Origin: Paenibacillus sp. S150
Lineage (GTDB): Bacteria > Bacillota > Bacilli > Paenibacillales > Paenibacillaceae
Reading direction: 5' to 3'
Length of the DNA stretch: 64,000 nt
NCBI RefSeq assembly: GCF_019352175.1
Contig: NZ_JACBYI010000008.1
Location: 1 to 64,000 of the forward strand
The translations under genes were made by a program, and so were the position numbers. The notes beneath the pieces were generated by a model. The model made no database searches, was not told where the DNA came from, and worked only from the letters and a program-made list of their open reading frames with translations. Below are positions 36,925 to 45,100 of this stretch, piece by piece (position 1 is the first letter of the stretch; each line of letters begins with the position of its first letter).

Positions 36925-38052
36925 TTAGCCTTTTACACTTTCTTGGACAATAGCAACAACCAGTTCGGCTACCTTGACGATATCTTGGGCCCTGATCCGC
37001 TCTTTGGCAGTGTGGATATTCTCATAGCCGACCGCCAGATTAACCGTTGGCACCTTCAGACCGTTGAACACGTTGGCATCACTGCCGCCGCCGGACGGAA
37101 ATAACCGGGGTGTCAGGCCCAAAGAGACAATCGCGCGTTTCGCCAGCTGCACCACGGGATCATGCTCATTAAAGCTGAACGCCGGATAGATAATTTCACT
37201 GCGGAATTCACTTTCCGCACCATATTCCCGGGCCGTTGTCTCCAGCGCTTCACGCATGGAAGCAATCTGGCGCTCGACCTTCTCCTGCACGATGCTGCGC
37301 GCTTCCGCATCCAGCTGCACGTGGTCACACACGACATTCGTCGGCCCGCCGCCGGCAAATTTGCCGATGTTGGCTGTCGTTTCATTGTCGATGCGTCCAA
37401 GCTTCATCGCCGAAATGGCTTTGCCGGCCACTTGAATGGCGCTGATTCCATCCTCGGGATTCACCCCGGCATGGGCGGATTTGCCAAAAATCTGCATCGT
37501 CACCTTCGCCTGGGTCGGCGCAGCCACGGCAATGGCTCCCACCTCACCGTTGGAATCCAGGGCAAAGCCGAACTCGGCATCCAAATAACCCGGGTCCATG
37601 CTCCTGGCACCCAGCAGCCCCGACTCTTCGCCGGCGGTAATGACAAATTGGATCTGCCCGTGTGCCAGCTTCTGCTCCTGAATTACGCGGATCGCCTCGA
37701 ACAATGCAGCGAGTCCAGCCTTGTCATCCGAACCGAGAATCGTGCTGCCGTCACTGGTAATCCAGCCGTCCTCGCCAAGGGAAGGCTGAATGCTTTTTCC
37801 GGGAACAACGGTGTCCATATGGCAGGTGAACAGCAGCTTGGGTGCGGCTGTACCTTCCTCGGCAGGCCAGGTGACGAACAGATTGCCCGCTCCATGACCG
37901 GTGCGTTCCCGGGAATCATCTTCAATTGCGGTTAGGCCCAAGGCGCTGAATTTTGCTGTGAGCACATCGGCAATCTGCCGTTCGTTTCCTGTTTCGCTAT
38001 CTACACGGACAAGCTCCATGAATTCCTGAATCAAGCGGTCTTGTGAGATCAT
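36925..38052 (-). CDS. Peptidase T-like M20/M42-family metallopeptidase
   Basis: A 375-residue zinc aminopeptidase of the PepT-related YqjE type. It has FTCHMDTVVPGK (metal His/Asp), GSDDKAGLAALFEA (bridging Asp), VITAGEESGLLG (catalytic Glu pair), FALDSNGEVG (ligand Asp), and FPSGGGSDANVFNG. ATG follows GAGGGA. It is unrelated in context to the M20 enzyme of the opp locus and more likely a housekeeping tripeptidase. Confidence 0.88.
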   Translation of the reverse strand: MISQDRLIQEFMELVRVDSETGNERQIADVLTAKFSALGLTAIEDDSRERTGHGAGNLFVTWPAEEGTAAPKLLFTCHMDTVVPGKSIQPSLGEDGWITSDGSTILGSDDKAGLAALFEAIRVIQEQKLAHGQIQFVITAGEESGLLGARSMDPGYLDAEFGFALDSNGEVGAIAVAAPTQAKVTMQIFGKSAHAGVNPEDGISAIQVAGKAISAMKLGRIDNETTANIGKFAGGGPTNVVCDHVQLDAEARSIVQEKVERQIASMREALETTAREYGAESEFRSEIIYPAFSFNEHDPVVQLAKRAIVSLGLTPRLFPSGGGSDANVFNGLKVPTVNLAVGYENIHTAKERIRAQDIVKVAELVVAIVQESVKG

Positions 38053-38147
38053 CGGACTTCCCTCTCTTTCACGGATACGTTACAATAGTAGTATTGTGTG
38101 AACAAGCTGTATGCTTTTAACTTAAACTAATTCCAAAGGAGTCACTC

Positions 38148-38249
38148 ATGCAACGTCAAAAATGGTTCCGCATTGTCATCTACGTAATGCTGATCGCCAT
38201 GATCGCGTCTACCGTGCTGCTCGTCGTTGAGCCTTTCCTGGCCGGTTAA
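38148..38249 (+). CDS. prli42: Prli42-like small membrane protein
   Basis: A 33-residue single-pass membrane peptide reading QKWFRIVIYVMLIAMIAS with TVLLVVEPFLAG at the end. It matches the Prli42 pattern (basic start, FRIVIYxML, S-T), a miniprotein first linked to tethering the Listeria stressosome. AAAGGAG lies upstream and a terminator follows directly. In most Bacillales the link to a stressosome is unproven. Confidence 0.8.
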   Translation: MQRQKWFRIVIYVMLIAMIASTVLLVVEPFLAG

Positions 38250-38270
38250 TCACCGCCCTGGCCCGTTAAT

Positions 38271-38300
38271 AATAGCGTCCGGATTCTCCGGGCGCTATTT
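38271..38300 (+). terminator. Terminator of prli42
   Basis: Stem AATAGCG-CCGG / CCGG-CGCTATT with an ATTCT loop, about 20 nt past the stop codon; T-run short. Confidence 0.65.
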
Positions 38301-38353
38301 GACTTGCGCGCATTTGTGCATGCGCCGGCTTAACCGGTCTGCACCGCGTCCCC

Positions 38354-39070
38354 TTATTCTGCAGCAGGCACTTCATAAGGAAAATGCTTCAGAAAATAAG
38401 GAACCAGCTCTCTTGCCACTGTCCCGGGCTCAAACGGACGCCCGGCGCATTCCTCCAGCGAGGTGACCCCGTATTCGGCAATCCCGCAAGGAATAATCCC
38501 CTGAAACCCCTGCTGTCCGATCCCTGCCGTGATGTTGAACGCGAAGCCGTGGCTGGTGATGAAGCCTCTACGGAATTTGCTCTTGTTGAACTTCACGCCA
38601 ATGGCACAGATTTTCTCATCGCCGACCCAGACCCCGGTGTATTCCGGCTTGCGCCCGCCCTCAATGCCATAAGCAGCCAAAAAATCAATAATGACCGACT
38701 CCAGGCGGCGCAGATAGCCGTGCAAATCCACCCTGCCGTCCTCCCCCAGCTTCAGCAGCGGATAGCCGACAAGCTGGCCGGGTCCATGATATGTAATATC
38801 TCCCCCGCGGTCAATTTCAAACAGCGCAATGCCTTGCTCCTTAAGCTGTTCAGCACTGAGGAGAAGATGTTCGGGATGATGCTGTGAACCGATGGTATAG
38901 GTCGGCGGATGCTGCAAAAGAATCAGCTGCTCATTTCCCGTTCCGGCATCGATAGCCGCCACGGCCTCCCTTTGCAGCTTCCAGGCCGCGCCGTACTCCA
39001 TCAGGGGCAGATATGAAACTTCCAATAGGCTTAAATCCTTGCTGCTCATGCTTGCAGGTCCCCTTTGCAT
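38354..39070 (-). CDS. lipB: Octanoyl-[acyl-carrier-protein] transferase
   Basis: A 238-residue LipB that moves octanoyl from ACP to lipoyl domains. Motifs: RGGDITYHGPGQLVGYPL, GVWVGDEKICAIGVKFNKS with the active Lys160, and GFQGIIPCGIAEYGVTSLEE with the acyl-thioester Cys195. It is next to the lipoate-dependent E2 gene (bkdB), which fits its role in lipoylation. The ATG at 39070 follows CAGGAGA; a second ATG eight codons later is possible. Confidence 0.93.
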   Translation of the reverse strand: MQRGPASMSSKDLSLLEVSYLPLMEYGAAWKLQREAVAAIDAGTGNEQLILLQHPPTYTIGSQHHPEHLLLSAEQLKEQGIALFEIDRGGDITYHGPGQLVGYPLLKLGEDGRVDLHGYLRRLESVIIDFLAAYGIEGGRKPEYTGVWVGDEKICAIGVKFNKSKFRRGFITSHGFAFNITAGIGQQGFQGIIPCGIAEYGVTSLEECAGRPFEPGTVARELVPYFLKHFPYEVPAAE

Positions 39071-39102
39071 TACAGTCTCCTGTTACAGGGTTGTACCGTT
39101 CA

Positions 39103-40494
39103 TTAATACAGCTTGGTGTCCGGGGTGTAGCCTTCGACATTATCCTTGACACGCTGCAGGAATCGTCCGCAGATAACGCCATCCAGAATGCGGTGGTCCA
39201 GCGACAGGCAGATGTTGGCCATGGAGCGCACCGCGATCATGTCGTTGATGACTACAGGCTTTTTGACAATGGATTCAAAGGTCAGAATCGCGGCCTGCGG
39301 GTAGTTGATAATCGGATAGGACAGGATCGAGCCGAAGGAGCCGGTGTTATTGACCGTAAAGGTGCCGCCCTGCATATCCTCCAGGCGCAGCTTGCCTTCA
39401 CGCGTCTTCAGCGCCAGCTCGTCAATCTCGCGGGCAAGCCCGGCGACATTTTTCTGGTCGGCCTTTTTGATCACCGGCGTCATGACAGAATCCTCGGTGC
39501 CCACGGCCAGCGAGATGTTGATGTCGCGCTTGACGATGATTTTGTCCACAGCCCAGACGGAGTTCATGATCGGATAATCCTTAATGGCGCTGACGACAGC
39601 CTTCATCAGAAAAGCCAGATAAGTCAGGTTGATGCCTTCCTTGCGCTTGAATTCGTCCTTCAGCTTGTTGCGCAGCACAACCAGATTGGTCACATCGACT
39701 TCAATCATGGTCCAGGCATGGGGAATCTCGGAGACACTCTGGCGCATCCGGGTAGCAATCGTATTGCGGATTGGAGTGACATCGATCAGATATTCCGAGC
39801 TGCTGCCGCGCCCGCCTTCCACTTCAATGGTAGGAATACGCGGAGTCTCGCTCAGATGCAGGCCGGAATGACGGACCGGCTCCAAGGCTTCCTGCACTTC
39901 TTCCTGAATCGCCTGGAGTGCAGGCTGCCTTGCAGAGGAGGCTGTTCCAACGGAGATGCCTGCGGCAGATGCGCCGCCATTCTCCAGGAACGCCAGCACG
40001 TCCTTGCGGGTGATGCGGCCGCCAAGGCCGGTTCCCGGCACAGCCGTAAGATCAATGCCATGCTCGGCGGCAAGGGTCTGCACCGCAGGGGAGTAGCGGG
40101 AGCGCATCGGTGCGGATGCGTCAAAGGCAGCGGCAGCCGGTCTGCCCGCTGCCGGGCGGGATGCGGCAGGAGCCTGCGCCGCGGCGCTTGCCGAAGGCGC
40201 ACCCGCCTCCGCAGCTGCCGGTGCGCTTGGCGCGGCAGAGCCGGCTACGGCAATGCGGGCGATGACCTCGCCGACGTTGACCGTCTGGCCTTCTTCCGCC
40301 AGCAGCTCCACCAGAGTGCCGTCCACAGTGGCAGGCAGCTCCGCATTTACTTTATCTGTAATGAGATCACAGAGCGGTTCGTACTGCTCGATGGAATCGC
40401 CGGGCTGCTTCAGCCATTTGCCGATTGTCGCCGACACCAGCGATTCGGCCAGCTGCGGCATAATAACGTCGGTCAGCTTAGTGTTGTCAGACAT
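39103..40494 (-). CDS. bkdB: Branched-chain 2-oxoacid dehydrogenase E2 (lipoyl acyltransferase)
   Basis: A 463-residue E2 core. One lipoyl domain with CDLITDKVNAELPATVDG (lipoyl Lys48), an Ala/Pro-rich hinge, the peripheral subunit-binding domain (RSRYSPAVQTLAAEHGIDL, GTGLGGRITRKDVLAFLE), and the catalytic domain ending LSLDHRILDGVICGRFL with His and Asp. ATG at 40494 follows AAGGAG. It is the last gene of the lpd-bkdAA-bkdAB-bkdB set but is separated from bkdAB by 387 nt of repeat DNA, an unusual gap inside such an operon. Confidence 0.92.
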   Translation of the reverse strand: MSDNTKLTDVIMPQLAESLVSATIGKWLKQPGDSIEQYEPLCDLITDKVNAELPATVDGTLVELLAEEGQTVNVGEVIARIAVAGSAAPSAPAAAEAGAPSASAAAQAPAASRPAAGRPAAAAFDASAPMRSRYSPAVQTLAAEHGIDLTAVPGTGLGGRITRKDVLAFLENGGASAAGISVGTASSARQPALQAIQEEVQEALEPVRHSGLHLSETPRIPTIEVEGGRGSSSEYLIDVTPIRNTIATRMRQSVSEIPHAWTMIEVDVTNLVVLRNKLKDEFKRKEGINLTYLAFLMKAVVSAIKDYPIMNSVWAVDKIIVKRDINISLAVGTEDSVMTPVIKKADQKNVAGLAREIDELALKTREGKLRLEDMQGGTFTVNNTGSFGSILSYPIINYPQAAILTFESIVKKPVVINDMIAVRSMANICLSLDHRILDGVICGRFLQRVKDNVEGYTPDTKLY

Positions 40495-40509
40495 AATGTC
40501 ACTCCTTAA

Positions 40510-40610
40510 AAGTTTTGTAAGCAATGCTTACAGTTATTACTTCGTACAAAACTTACTTCGGAAGCATCTACTTAAGTTTTGTAAGCAATGCTTACAGTTA
40601 TTACTTCGTA
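40510..40610. repeat. Direct repeat of 37 nt containing a palindrome
   Basis: Identical copies at 40510-40546 and 40574-40610, 27 nt apart. Each contains GTAAGCAATGCTTAC, a near-perfect 7+1+7 inverted repeat, and TTATTACTTCGTA. They lie directly upstream of the bkdB ribosome site, so they may be a duplicated operator or a small mobile repeat. Confidence 0.9.
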
Positions 40611-40860
40611 GCGGGAAAAAGGTGCACTAATCGAACTCATTGGGCTCATGGGGAACTCTTAGTGGGAAAAAGTGGCGCTATTTCTGATGAAACCAGCCTG
40701 AAGTGGGAATTCGGCTGAAATTAAGTTTACAGAATCCCGCTAAAGTCCTTTTGCAGCCCCAATTCCGGCGGATTAGTTACCCTTTTTCCACTCCGCCTCC
40801 GTTCCCCGTTTACCTCATTGCATTTCCCTGAATATTTAACTTCTCAGCTTCAATCTATAC
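40611..40860. repeat. Dispersed repeat of about 250 bp, copy 1
   Basis: Starts GCGGGAAAAAGGTGCACTAA and holds TAGTGGGAAAAAGT and ACAGAATCCCGCTAAA, then CTCCGCCTCCGTTCCCC. The same order of blocks is found at 60583-60800. No gene is present. Confidence 0.75.
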
Positions 40861-40881
40861 AGCTATCCCAAAATGAAAAGA

Positions 40882-41868
40882 TCAATACTGCGCCAGCCGC
40901 AGCATTTCCGCCTTTACTTTATCTTTGCTGAGCATGAAGAATTTCTCCATGGGCGGGCTGATCGGCATTGCCGGCACATCCGGCCCGCACAGACGGAAGA
41001 TTGGCGCGTCCAGCTCGAACAGGCAGTGCTCCGCAATAATGGCCGCCACTTCTCCGCCGATGCCTCCGGTCTTGTTGTCCTCGTGGACAATCAGCACCTT
41101 GCCGGTCTTCCGGGCGGCGGCGGTAATCGCCTCGCGGTCCAGCGGCTGGAGGGTGCGCAGGTCGAGGATATGCGCGGTAATGCCTTCCTCGCGCTCCAGC
41201 TCCTCCGCTGCCTGCATCGCAAAATGCAGCGGCAGGCTGTACCCGATCACCGTAATATCACTGCCCTCGCGCAGCAGATTCGCTTCACCGATCGGAACGG
41301 TATAATCGTCTTCCGGCACCTCTTCCTTGATCAGCTTGTAGCATTTCTTGTTCTCGAAGAAGAGAACCGGATCAGGATCGCGCACCGCTGCTTTCAGCAG
41401 CCCCTTGGCATCATATGCCGAGTAAGGGGCCACGATTTTCAGCCCCGGTGTCCCGAAGAAAATCGATTCCGGACACTGCGAATGATACAGCCCGCCGAAG
41501 ATCCCCCCGCCGATTGGCGCGCGGATAACGACCGGACAGTTCCAGTCATTATTGGAACGGTAGCGGATTTTGGCCGCTTCGCTGATGATCTGGTTCGTCG
41601 CGGGAAGCATGAAATCGGAATACTGCATTTCGGCAATCGGCTTCATGCCATACATCGCTGCGCCGATAGCCACCCCGGCAATCGCGGACTCCGCCAGAGG
41701 CGTATCCATCACGCGTTCTGCCCCGAACTGCTCCTGCAGCCCTTTGGTGGTCGTGAACACGCCGCCTTTGACGCCAACGTCCTCGCCGAGCACGAACACC
41801 GATTCATCGCGCTCCATTTCTTCCTTCATTGCCAGCCGGATGGCATCGATATATTCCATAATCGCCAT
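40882..41868 (-). CDS. bkdAB: 2-oxoacid dehydrogenase E1 component beta subunit
   Basis: A 328-residue transketolase-like E1 beta. It has EYIDAIRLAMKEEMERDE, FVLGEDVGVKGGVFTTTKGL, RVMDTPLAESAIAGVAIGAA and MQYSDFMLPATNQI, all standard. It begins 3 nt after bkdAA, so the two E1 subunits are coupled. Together with lpd, bkdAA and bkdB it forms the complex that makes branched-chain acyl-CoA primers for iso/anteiso fatty acids. Confidence 0.93.
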   Translation of the reverse strand: MAIMEYIDAIRLAMKEEMERDESVFVLGEDVGVKGGVFTTTKGLQEQFGAERVMDTPLAESAIAGVAIGAAMYGMKPIAEMQYSDFMLPATNQIISEAAKIRYRSNNDWNCPVVIRAPIGGGIFGGLYHSQCPESIFFGTPGLKIVAPYSAYDAKGLLKAAVRDPDPVLFFENKKCYKLIKEEVPEDDYTVPIGEANLLREGSDITVIGYSLPLHFAMQAAEELEREEGITAHILDLRTLQPLDREAITAAARKTGKVLIVHEDNKTGGIGGEVAAIIAEHCLFELDAPIFRLCGPDVPAMPISPPMEKFFMLSKDKVKAEMLRLAQY

Positions 41869-41871
41869 GGG

Positions 41872-42903
41872 TTAGGCTCCTCCCTTGAGGTCAGACTCGT
41901 TGTAGACATGCAGCAGCGTATCTTCCGGTTTCGGAAACGGCGCATTTTCAGCGTATTCAATGGCAGCCTTGAGCTCCAGATTATATTCTGCAGCCAGATC
42001 GCGTTCCTGCTCGTCGCTCCACAGTCCAAGATCAACCAGATAGCCCCGGAAGGAGGCGATGCCGTCTTTTTTCCAGTTGGCGTCCACTTCTTCCTTCGTC
42101 CGGTAAGCCAGATCATTGTCCGAGGTGGAGTGCGGAGACAGGCGGTACATCATCGCCTCGATCAGTGTCGGTCCTTCACCCGCAAGCGCACGCTCCCGTG
42201 CTTCCTTCACCACCCGGTACACCTCCAGCGGATCATTGCCGTCCACGCGGATCCCCGGGAAGCCATAGCCCTGCGCACGGTCACTGACCTTGCCGCCAAG
42301 CTGCTTGTGGGCCGGAATGGAGATCGCATACTGGTTGTTCTGGCAAAATATAATGACCGGCAGCTTGTTGACCCCGGCAAAATTGCAGGCTTCATGGAAA
42401 TCCCCCTGGTTGCTGGAGCCTTCCCCGAACGTCACAAAGGAAACGAATTTCTTCTTTTGCATTTTGGCAGCGAGGGCAAAACCGACAGCATGCGGCACCT
42501 GTGTGGTCACCGGACTGGAGCCGGTAACAATCCGCAGACGTTTGCTGCCAAAGTGGCCCGGCATTTGCCGGCCGCCGCTGTTAGGGTCCTCCGCCTTGGC
42601 GAACACGGACAGCATCAGCTCCCGCGTGGTCATCCCCACGGACAGCACAAAGGCGTAGTCGCGGTAATAGGGCAGAAAATAGTCGTTCTCCCGGTCAAGC
42701 GCAAAAGCCGCCGCCGCCTGCGCCGCCTCCTGGCCGATGCCGGAGACATGGAAATTAATCTTACCGGCACGCTGCAGCAGCAGGCTGCGCTCGTCGTACT
42801 TCCGCCCCAGCTGCATATATCTGTACATATCGATGACCTGGCCGTCGCTGAGTCCAAGCGGCTTGTGTCTGTTAACAGTTCCTGCAGTACCTTGGGATTC
42901 CAT
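41872..42903 (-). CDS. bkdAA: 2-oxoacid dehydrogenase E1 component alpha subunit
   Basis: A 343-residue thiamine-diphosphate E1 alpha. The TPP motif is TFGEGSSNQGDFHEACNFAG ending near CQNNQYAIS, and YRLSPHSTSDNDLAYR is the phosphorylation-loop-like region. DGNDPLEVYRVVKEARERAL is typical of branched-chain E1. It follows lpd by about 200 nt. Confidence 0.93.
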   Translation of the reverse strand: MESQGTAGTVNRHKPLGLSDGQVIDMYRYMQLGRKYDERSLLLQRAGKINFHVSGIGQEAAQAAAAFALDRENDYFLPYYRDYAFVLSVGMTTRELMLSVFAKAEDPNSGGRQMPGHFGSKRLRIVTGSSPVTTQVPHAVGFALAAKMQKKKFVSFVTFGEGSSNQGDFHEACNFAGVNKLPVIIFCQNNQYAISIPAHKQLGGKVSDRAQGYGFPGIRVDGNDPLEVYRVVKEARERALAGEGPTLIEAMMYRLSPHSTSDNDLAYRTKEEVDANWKKDGIASFRGYLVDLGLWSDEQERDLAAEYNLELKAAIEYAENAPFPKPEDTLLHVYNESDLKGGA

Positions 42904-43110
42904 ATGAGGTACCTCCTAAAAATTTTGTCAGCATGCACTTCGGCCAGCTTTATGCCCTGATCTTAAAACCAGGTACTAAAGCCTGCTCCAGTCCATTATA
43001 ATCCCTTTCCCGGCAAAAAGAAAAGCCGCGAAAAGCCGGTATGGAGCAGTTTTGGCGCATATAGCGCCTTAAGCTCCGTCCGGCATTCTCATGGGGGCCT
43101 TCATCGTATG

Positions 43111-44532
43111 CTAGAAACCTATTGCTCTTCCATCCACCGCCAGCATGGCTTCGCCAATGATCTCGGAGAGCGTCGGATGGGCATGGATGGCCTCGCCGAT
43201 CTCCCAAGGAGTGGCATCCAGCACCTGGGCAAGCGCCGCTTCACCGATCAGGTCGGTAACATGCGGCCCGATCATCTGCACGCCCAGAATATCCCCGCTG
43301 CTGCGGTCGGCAACCACCTTGACGAAGCCGTCCTTCATTCCGTAGACAATCGCTTTGCCGATGGCGGAGAAGGGGAATTTGCCGGTCACAGTATCATGAC
43401 CGAGGCGCTGGGCCTCTTTCTCCGTGTAACCGACGCTCGCCACTTCGGGCCGTGTGTACACACAGCGCGGCACCAGGTGCGGATGATACGGATGAAGGAT
43501 CTCTCCCGCCAAATGGTTCACTGCCCGGATGCCTTCATGGCTCGCGGCATGGGCCAGCTGCAGCCCGCCGATACAATCGCCGATTGCATAGATATGCGGC
43601 TCATTCGTCTGCATGCTGCCATTGACTTCGATAACTCCCTTATCAAAGCGGATATCGGTATTCTCCAGCCCGATGTTTTCAATATTGGCTGCTCTGCCTA
43701 CGGATACCAGCAGCTTCTCCGCAGACAGGCTCTGGCTTTGCCCGCCCTTGCGGGCTTCCATCGTAATCCCCGACTCTGTGATTACACAGGTCCCGGCATC
43801 TACGGTGGTGCCCGTCAGCACCTTGACGCCCCGCTTCTTCAGCAGGCGCAGCAATTCGCGGGCAATCTCCTCATCTTCAAGCGGCAGCAGCTGGCCCGCA
43901 GCTTCAACCACGGTGACCTGTACGCCGAAGTCCGCCAGCATCGAAGCCCACTCCACGCCGATTACCCCGCCGCCCGCAATAATTATCGAAGCGGGCAGCT
44001 CTTCCAGCTTCAATGCTTCCTCGCTGCTCAGAATGGCTGTGCCATCCGGCTTCAGGCCGGGCAGCACACGCGGACGCGAGCCTGTAGCCACTATGAGATT
44101 GCCGGAGACCACCGTCTCCATCTCGCCATTCTCAAGCTCTACGGCCACTGCCCCGCTGCGCGGGGAGAAGATCGAAGGGCCAATAATGCGCCCCTTCCCC
44201 TTCACCACCCGGATTTTATTTTTACGCATCAGAAACTGCACGCCCTGGTGCAGCTGCTCCACCACGGCTTCCTTGCGGCGCTGCACCTTCGGGAACACCA
44301 GCTGCACCCCTGAAGTCTCGATGCCGTAACTCTCGCTCTCTTGTATTTCAGCGTACACCTCGGCACTGCGCAGCAGCGACTTGCTTGGAATGCAGCCGCG
44401 GTGCAGGCAGGTTCCGCCCAGTTTGTCCATTTCGATGACAACGACGGATTTCCCGAGCTGAGCAGCGCGGATCGCCGCCACATAACCTCCGGTACCTCCG
44501 CCAAGTATAGCCACGTCACATGAAATCGTCAT
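43111..44532 (-). CDS. lpdV: Dihydrolipoyl dehydrogenase (E3)
   Basis: A 473-residue flavoprotein disulfide reductase. FAD site CDVAILGGGTGGYVAAIRAA, redox-active disulfide GGTCLHRGCIPSKSLL (Cys42, Cys47), NAD site IIAGGGVIGVEWASMLADFG and dimer-interface His in DATPWEIGEAIHAHPTLSE. It is the first gene of the bkd set, and re-oxidises the lipoyl arm of BkdB. The symbol follows Bacillus lpdV by context. Confidence 0.93.
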   Translation of the reverse strand: MTISCDVAILGGGTGGYVAAIRAAQLGKSVVVIEMDKLGGTCLHRGCIPSKSLLRSAEVYAEIQESESYGIETSGVQLVFPKVQRRKEAVVEQLHQGVQFLMRKNKIRVVKGKGRIIGPSIFSPRSGAVAVELENGEMETVVSGNLIVATGSRPRVLPGLKPDGTAILSSEEALKLEELPASIIIAGGGVIGVEWASMLADFGVQVTVVEAAGQLLPLEDEEIARELLRLLKKRGVKVLTGTTVDAGTCVITESGITMEARKGGQSQSLSAEKLLVSVGRAANIENIGLENTDIRFDKGVIEVNGSMQTNEPHIYAIGDCIGGLQLAHAASHEGIRAVNHLAGEILHPYHPHLVPRCVYTRPEVASVGYTEKEAQRLGHDTVTGKFPFSAIGKAIVYGMKDGFVKVVADRSSGDILGVQMIGPHVTDLIGEAALAQVLDATPWEIGEAIHAHPTLSEIIGEAMLAVDGRAIGF

Positions 44533-44701
44533 GTATGTATCCTCCAGTCATAACTCCTTAGTTCTAAATTAACCTATTACATTGTACTCTCTTTTATGTG
44601 TATTACAAAACTTACAAACGTCATGTATGCATGGACTTTTACCCGTTGAAGCGTTATCATATGGGTGAATTCAAAGGGCTGCCGAAGGGGGATTGTCACT
44701 T

Positions 44702-45007
44702 ATGAAACTATTGATTTCACGTTTTATAGCGATTCTGATCCTGGTCATTCCCGGTCTTCTCGCGATGAAGGGCTTCCTGATGATGAAAGACGATCTTTTC
44801 AGCTACATCTCCATGCACGGCGACGATAGCGCAACCCCTGTGTTCGCCTGGCTTCATTTCGGCGGCGGGCTGCTGCTGTTCCTAGCCGGCATGAGCTTCC
44901 TCGGCGGCTGGATTCTGACCCGCGACCGCAAGCGCAACTACGTCGGCCCCCGGTTCCGGGAGAAGCAGAAGGCACAGCAGCCCCCTTCAACGGATGCCGC
45001 CGGCTGA
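44702..45007 (+). CDS. yqzF: DUF2627 family membrane protein (YqzF-like)
   Basis: A 101-residue protein with two membrane segments: KLLISRFIAILILVIPGLLA and WLHFGGGLLLFLAGMSFLGG, then a basic tail (TRDRKRNYVGPRFREKQK). Size, GxxxMKG-type first helix and the place beside the bkd genes fit DUF2627/YqzF. ATG at 44702 follows AAGGGGG; a TTG at 44693 is too near it. The function is unknown. Confidence 0.8.
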   Translation: MKLLISRFIAILILVIPGLLAMKGFLMMKDDLFSYISMHGDDSATPVFAWLHFGGGLLLFLAGMSFLGGWILTRDRKRNYVGPRFREKQKAQQPPSTDAAG

Positions 45008-45058
45008 CAGGCTATCTTCCCGTTCCATTTCGGGATAGCCTCTTCCCCCGCACACAGC

Positions 45059-45095
45059 AAAAGGCAGCTCCGGACTAATCCGGGCTGGCCTTTTT
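45059..45095. terminator. Bidirectional terminator between yqzF and ABC exporter genes
   Basis: AAGGC-GC-CCGGA / TCCGG-GC-GGCCTTTTT stem with flanking A and T runs. A smaller hairpin (GGCTATC-CCCG / CGGG-AGCC, 45010-45040) precedes it. Confidence 0.78.
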
Positions 45096-45100
45096 GGGTT

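Noticed and set aside
40873..42960. A 695-codon plus-strand ORF
   Set aside because: Antisense shadow of bkdAB and bkdAA caused by GC-rich codon use.
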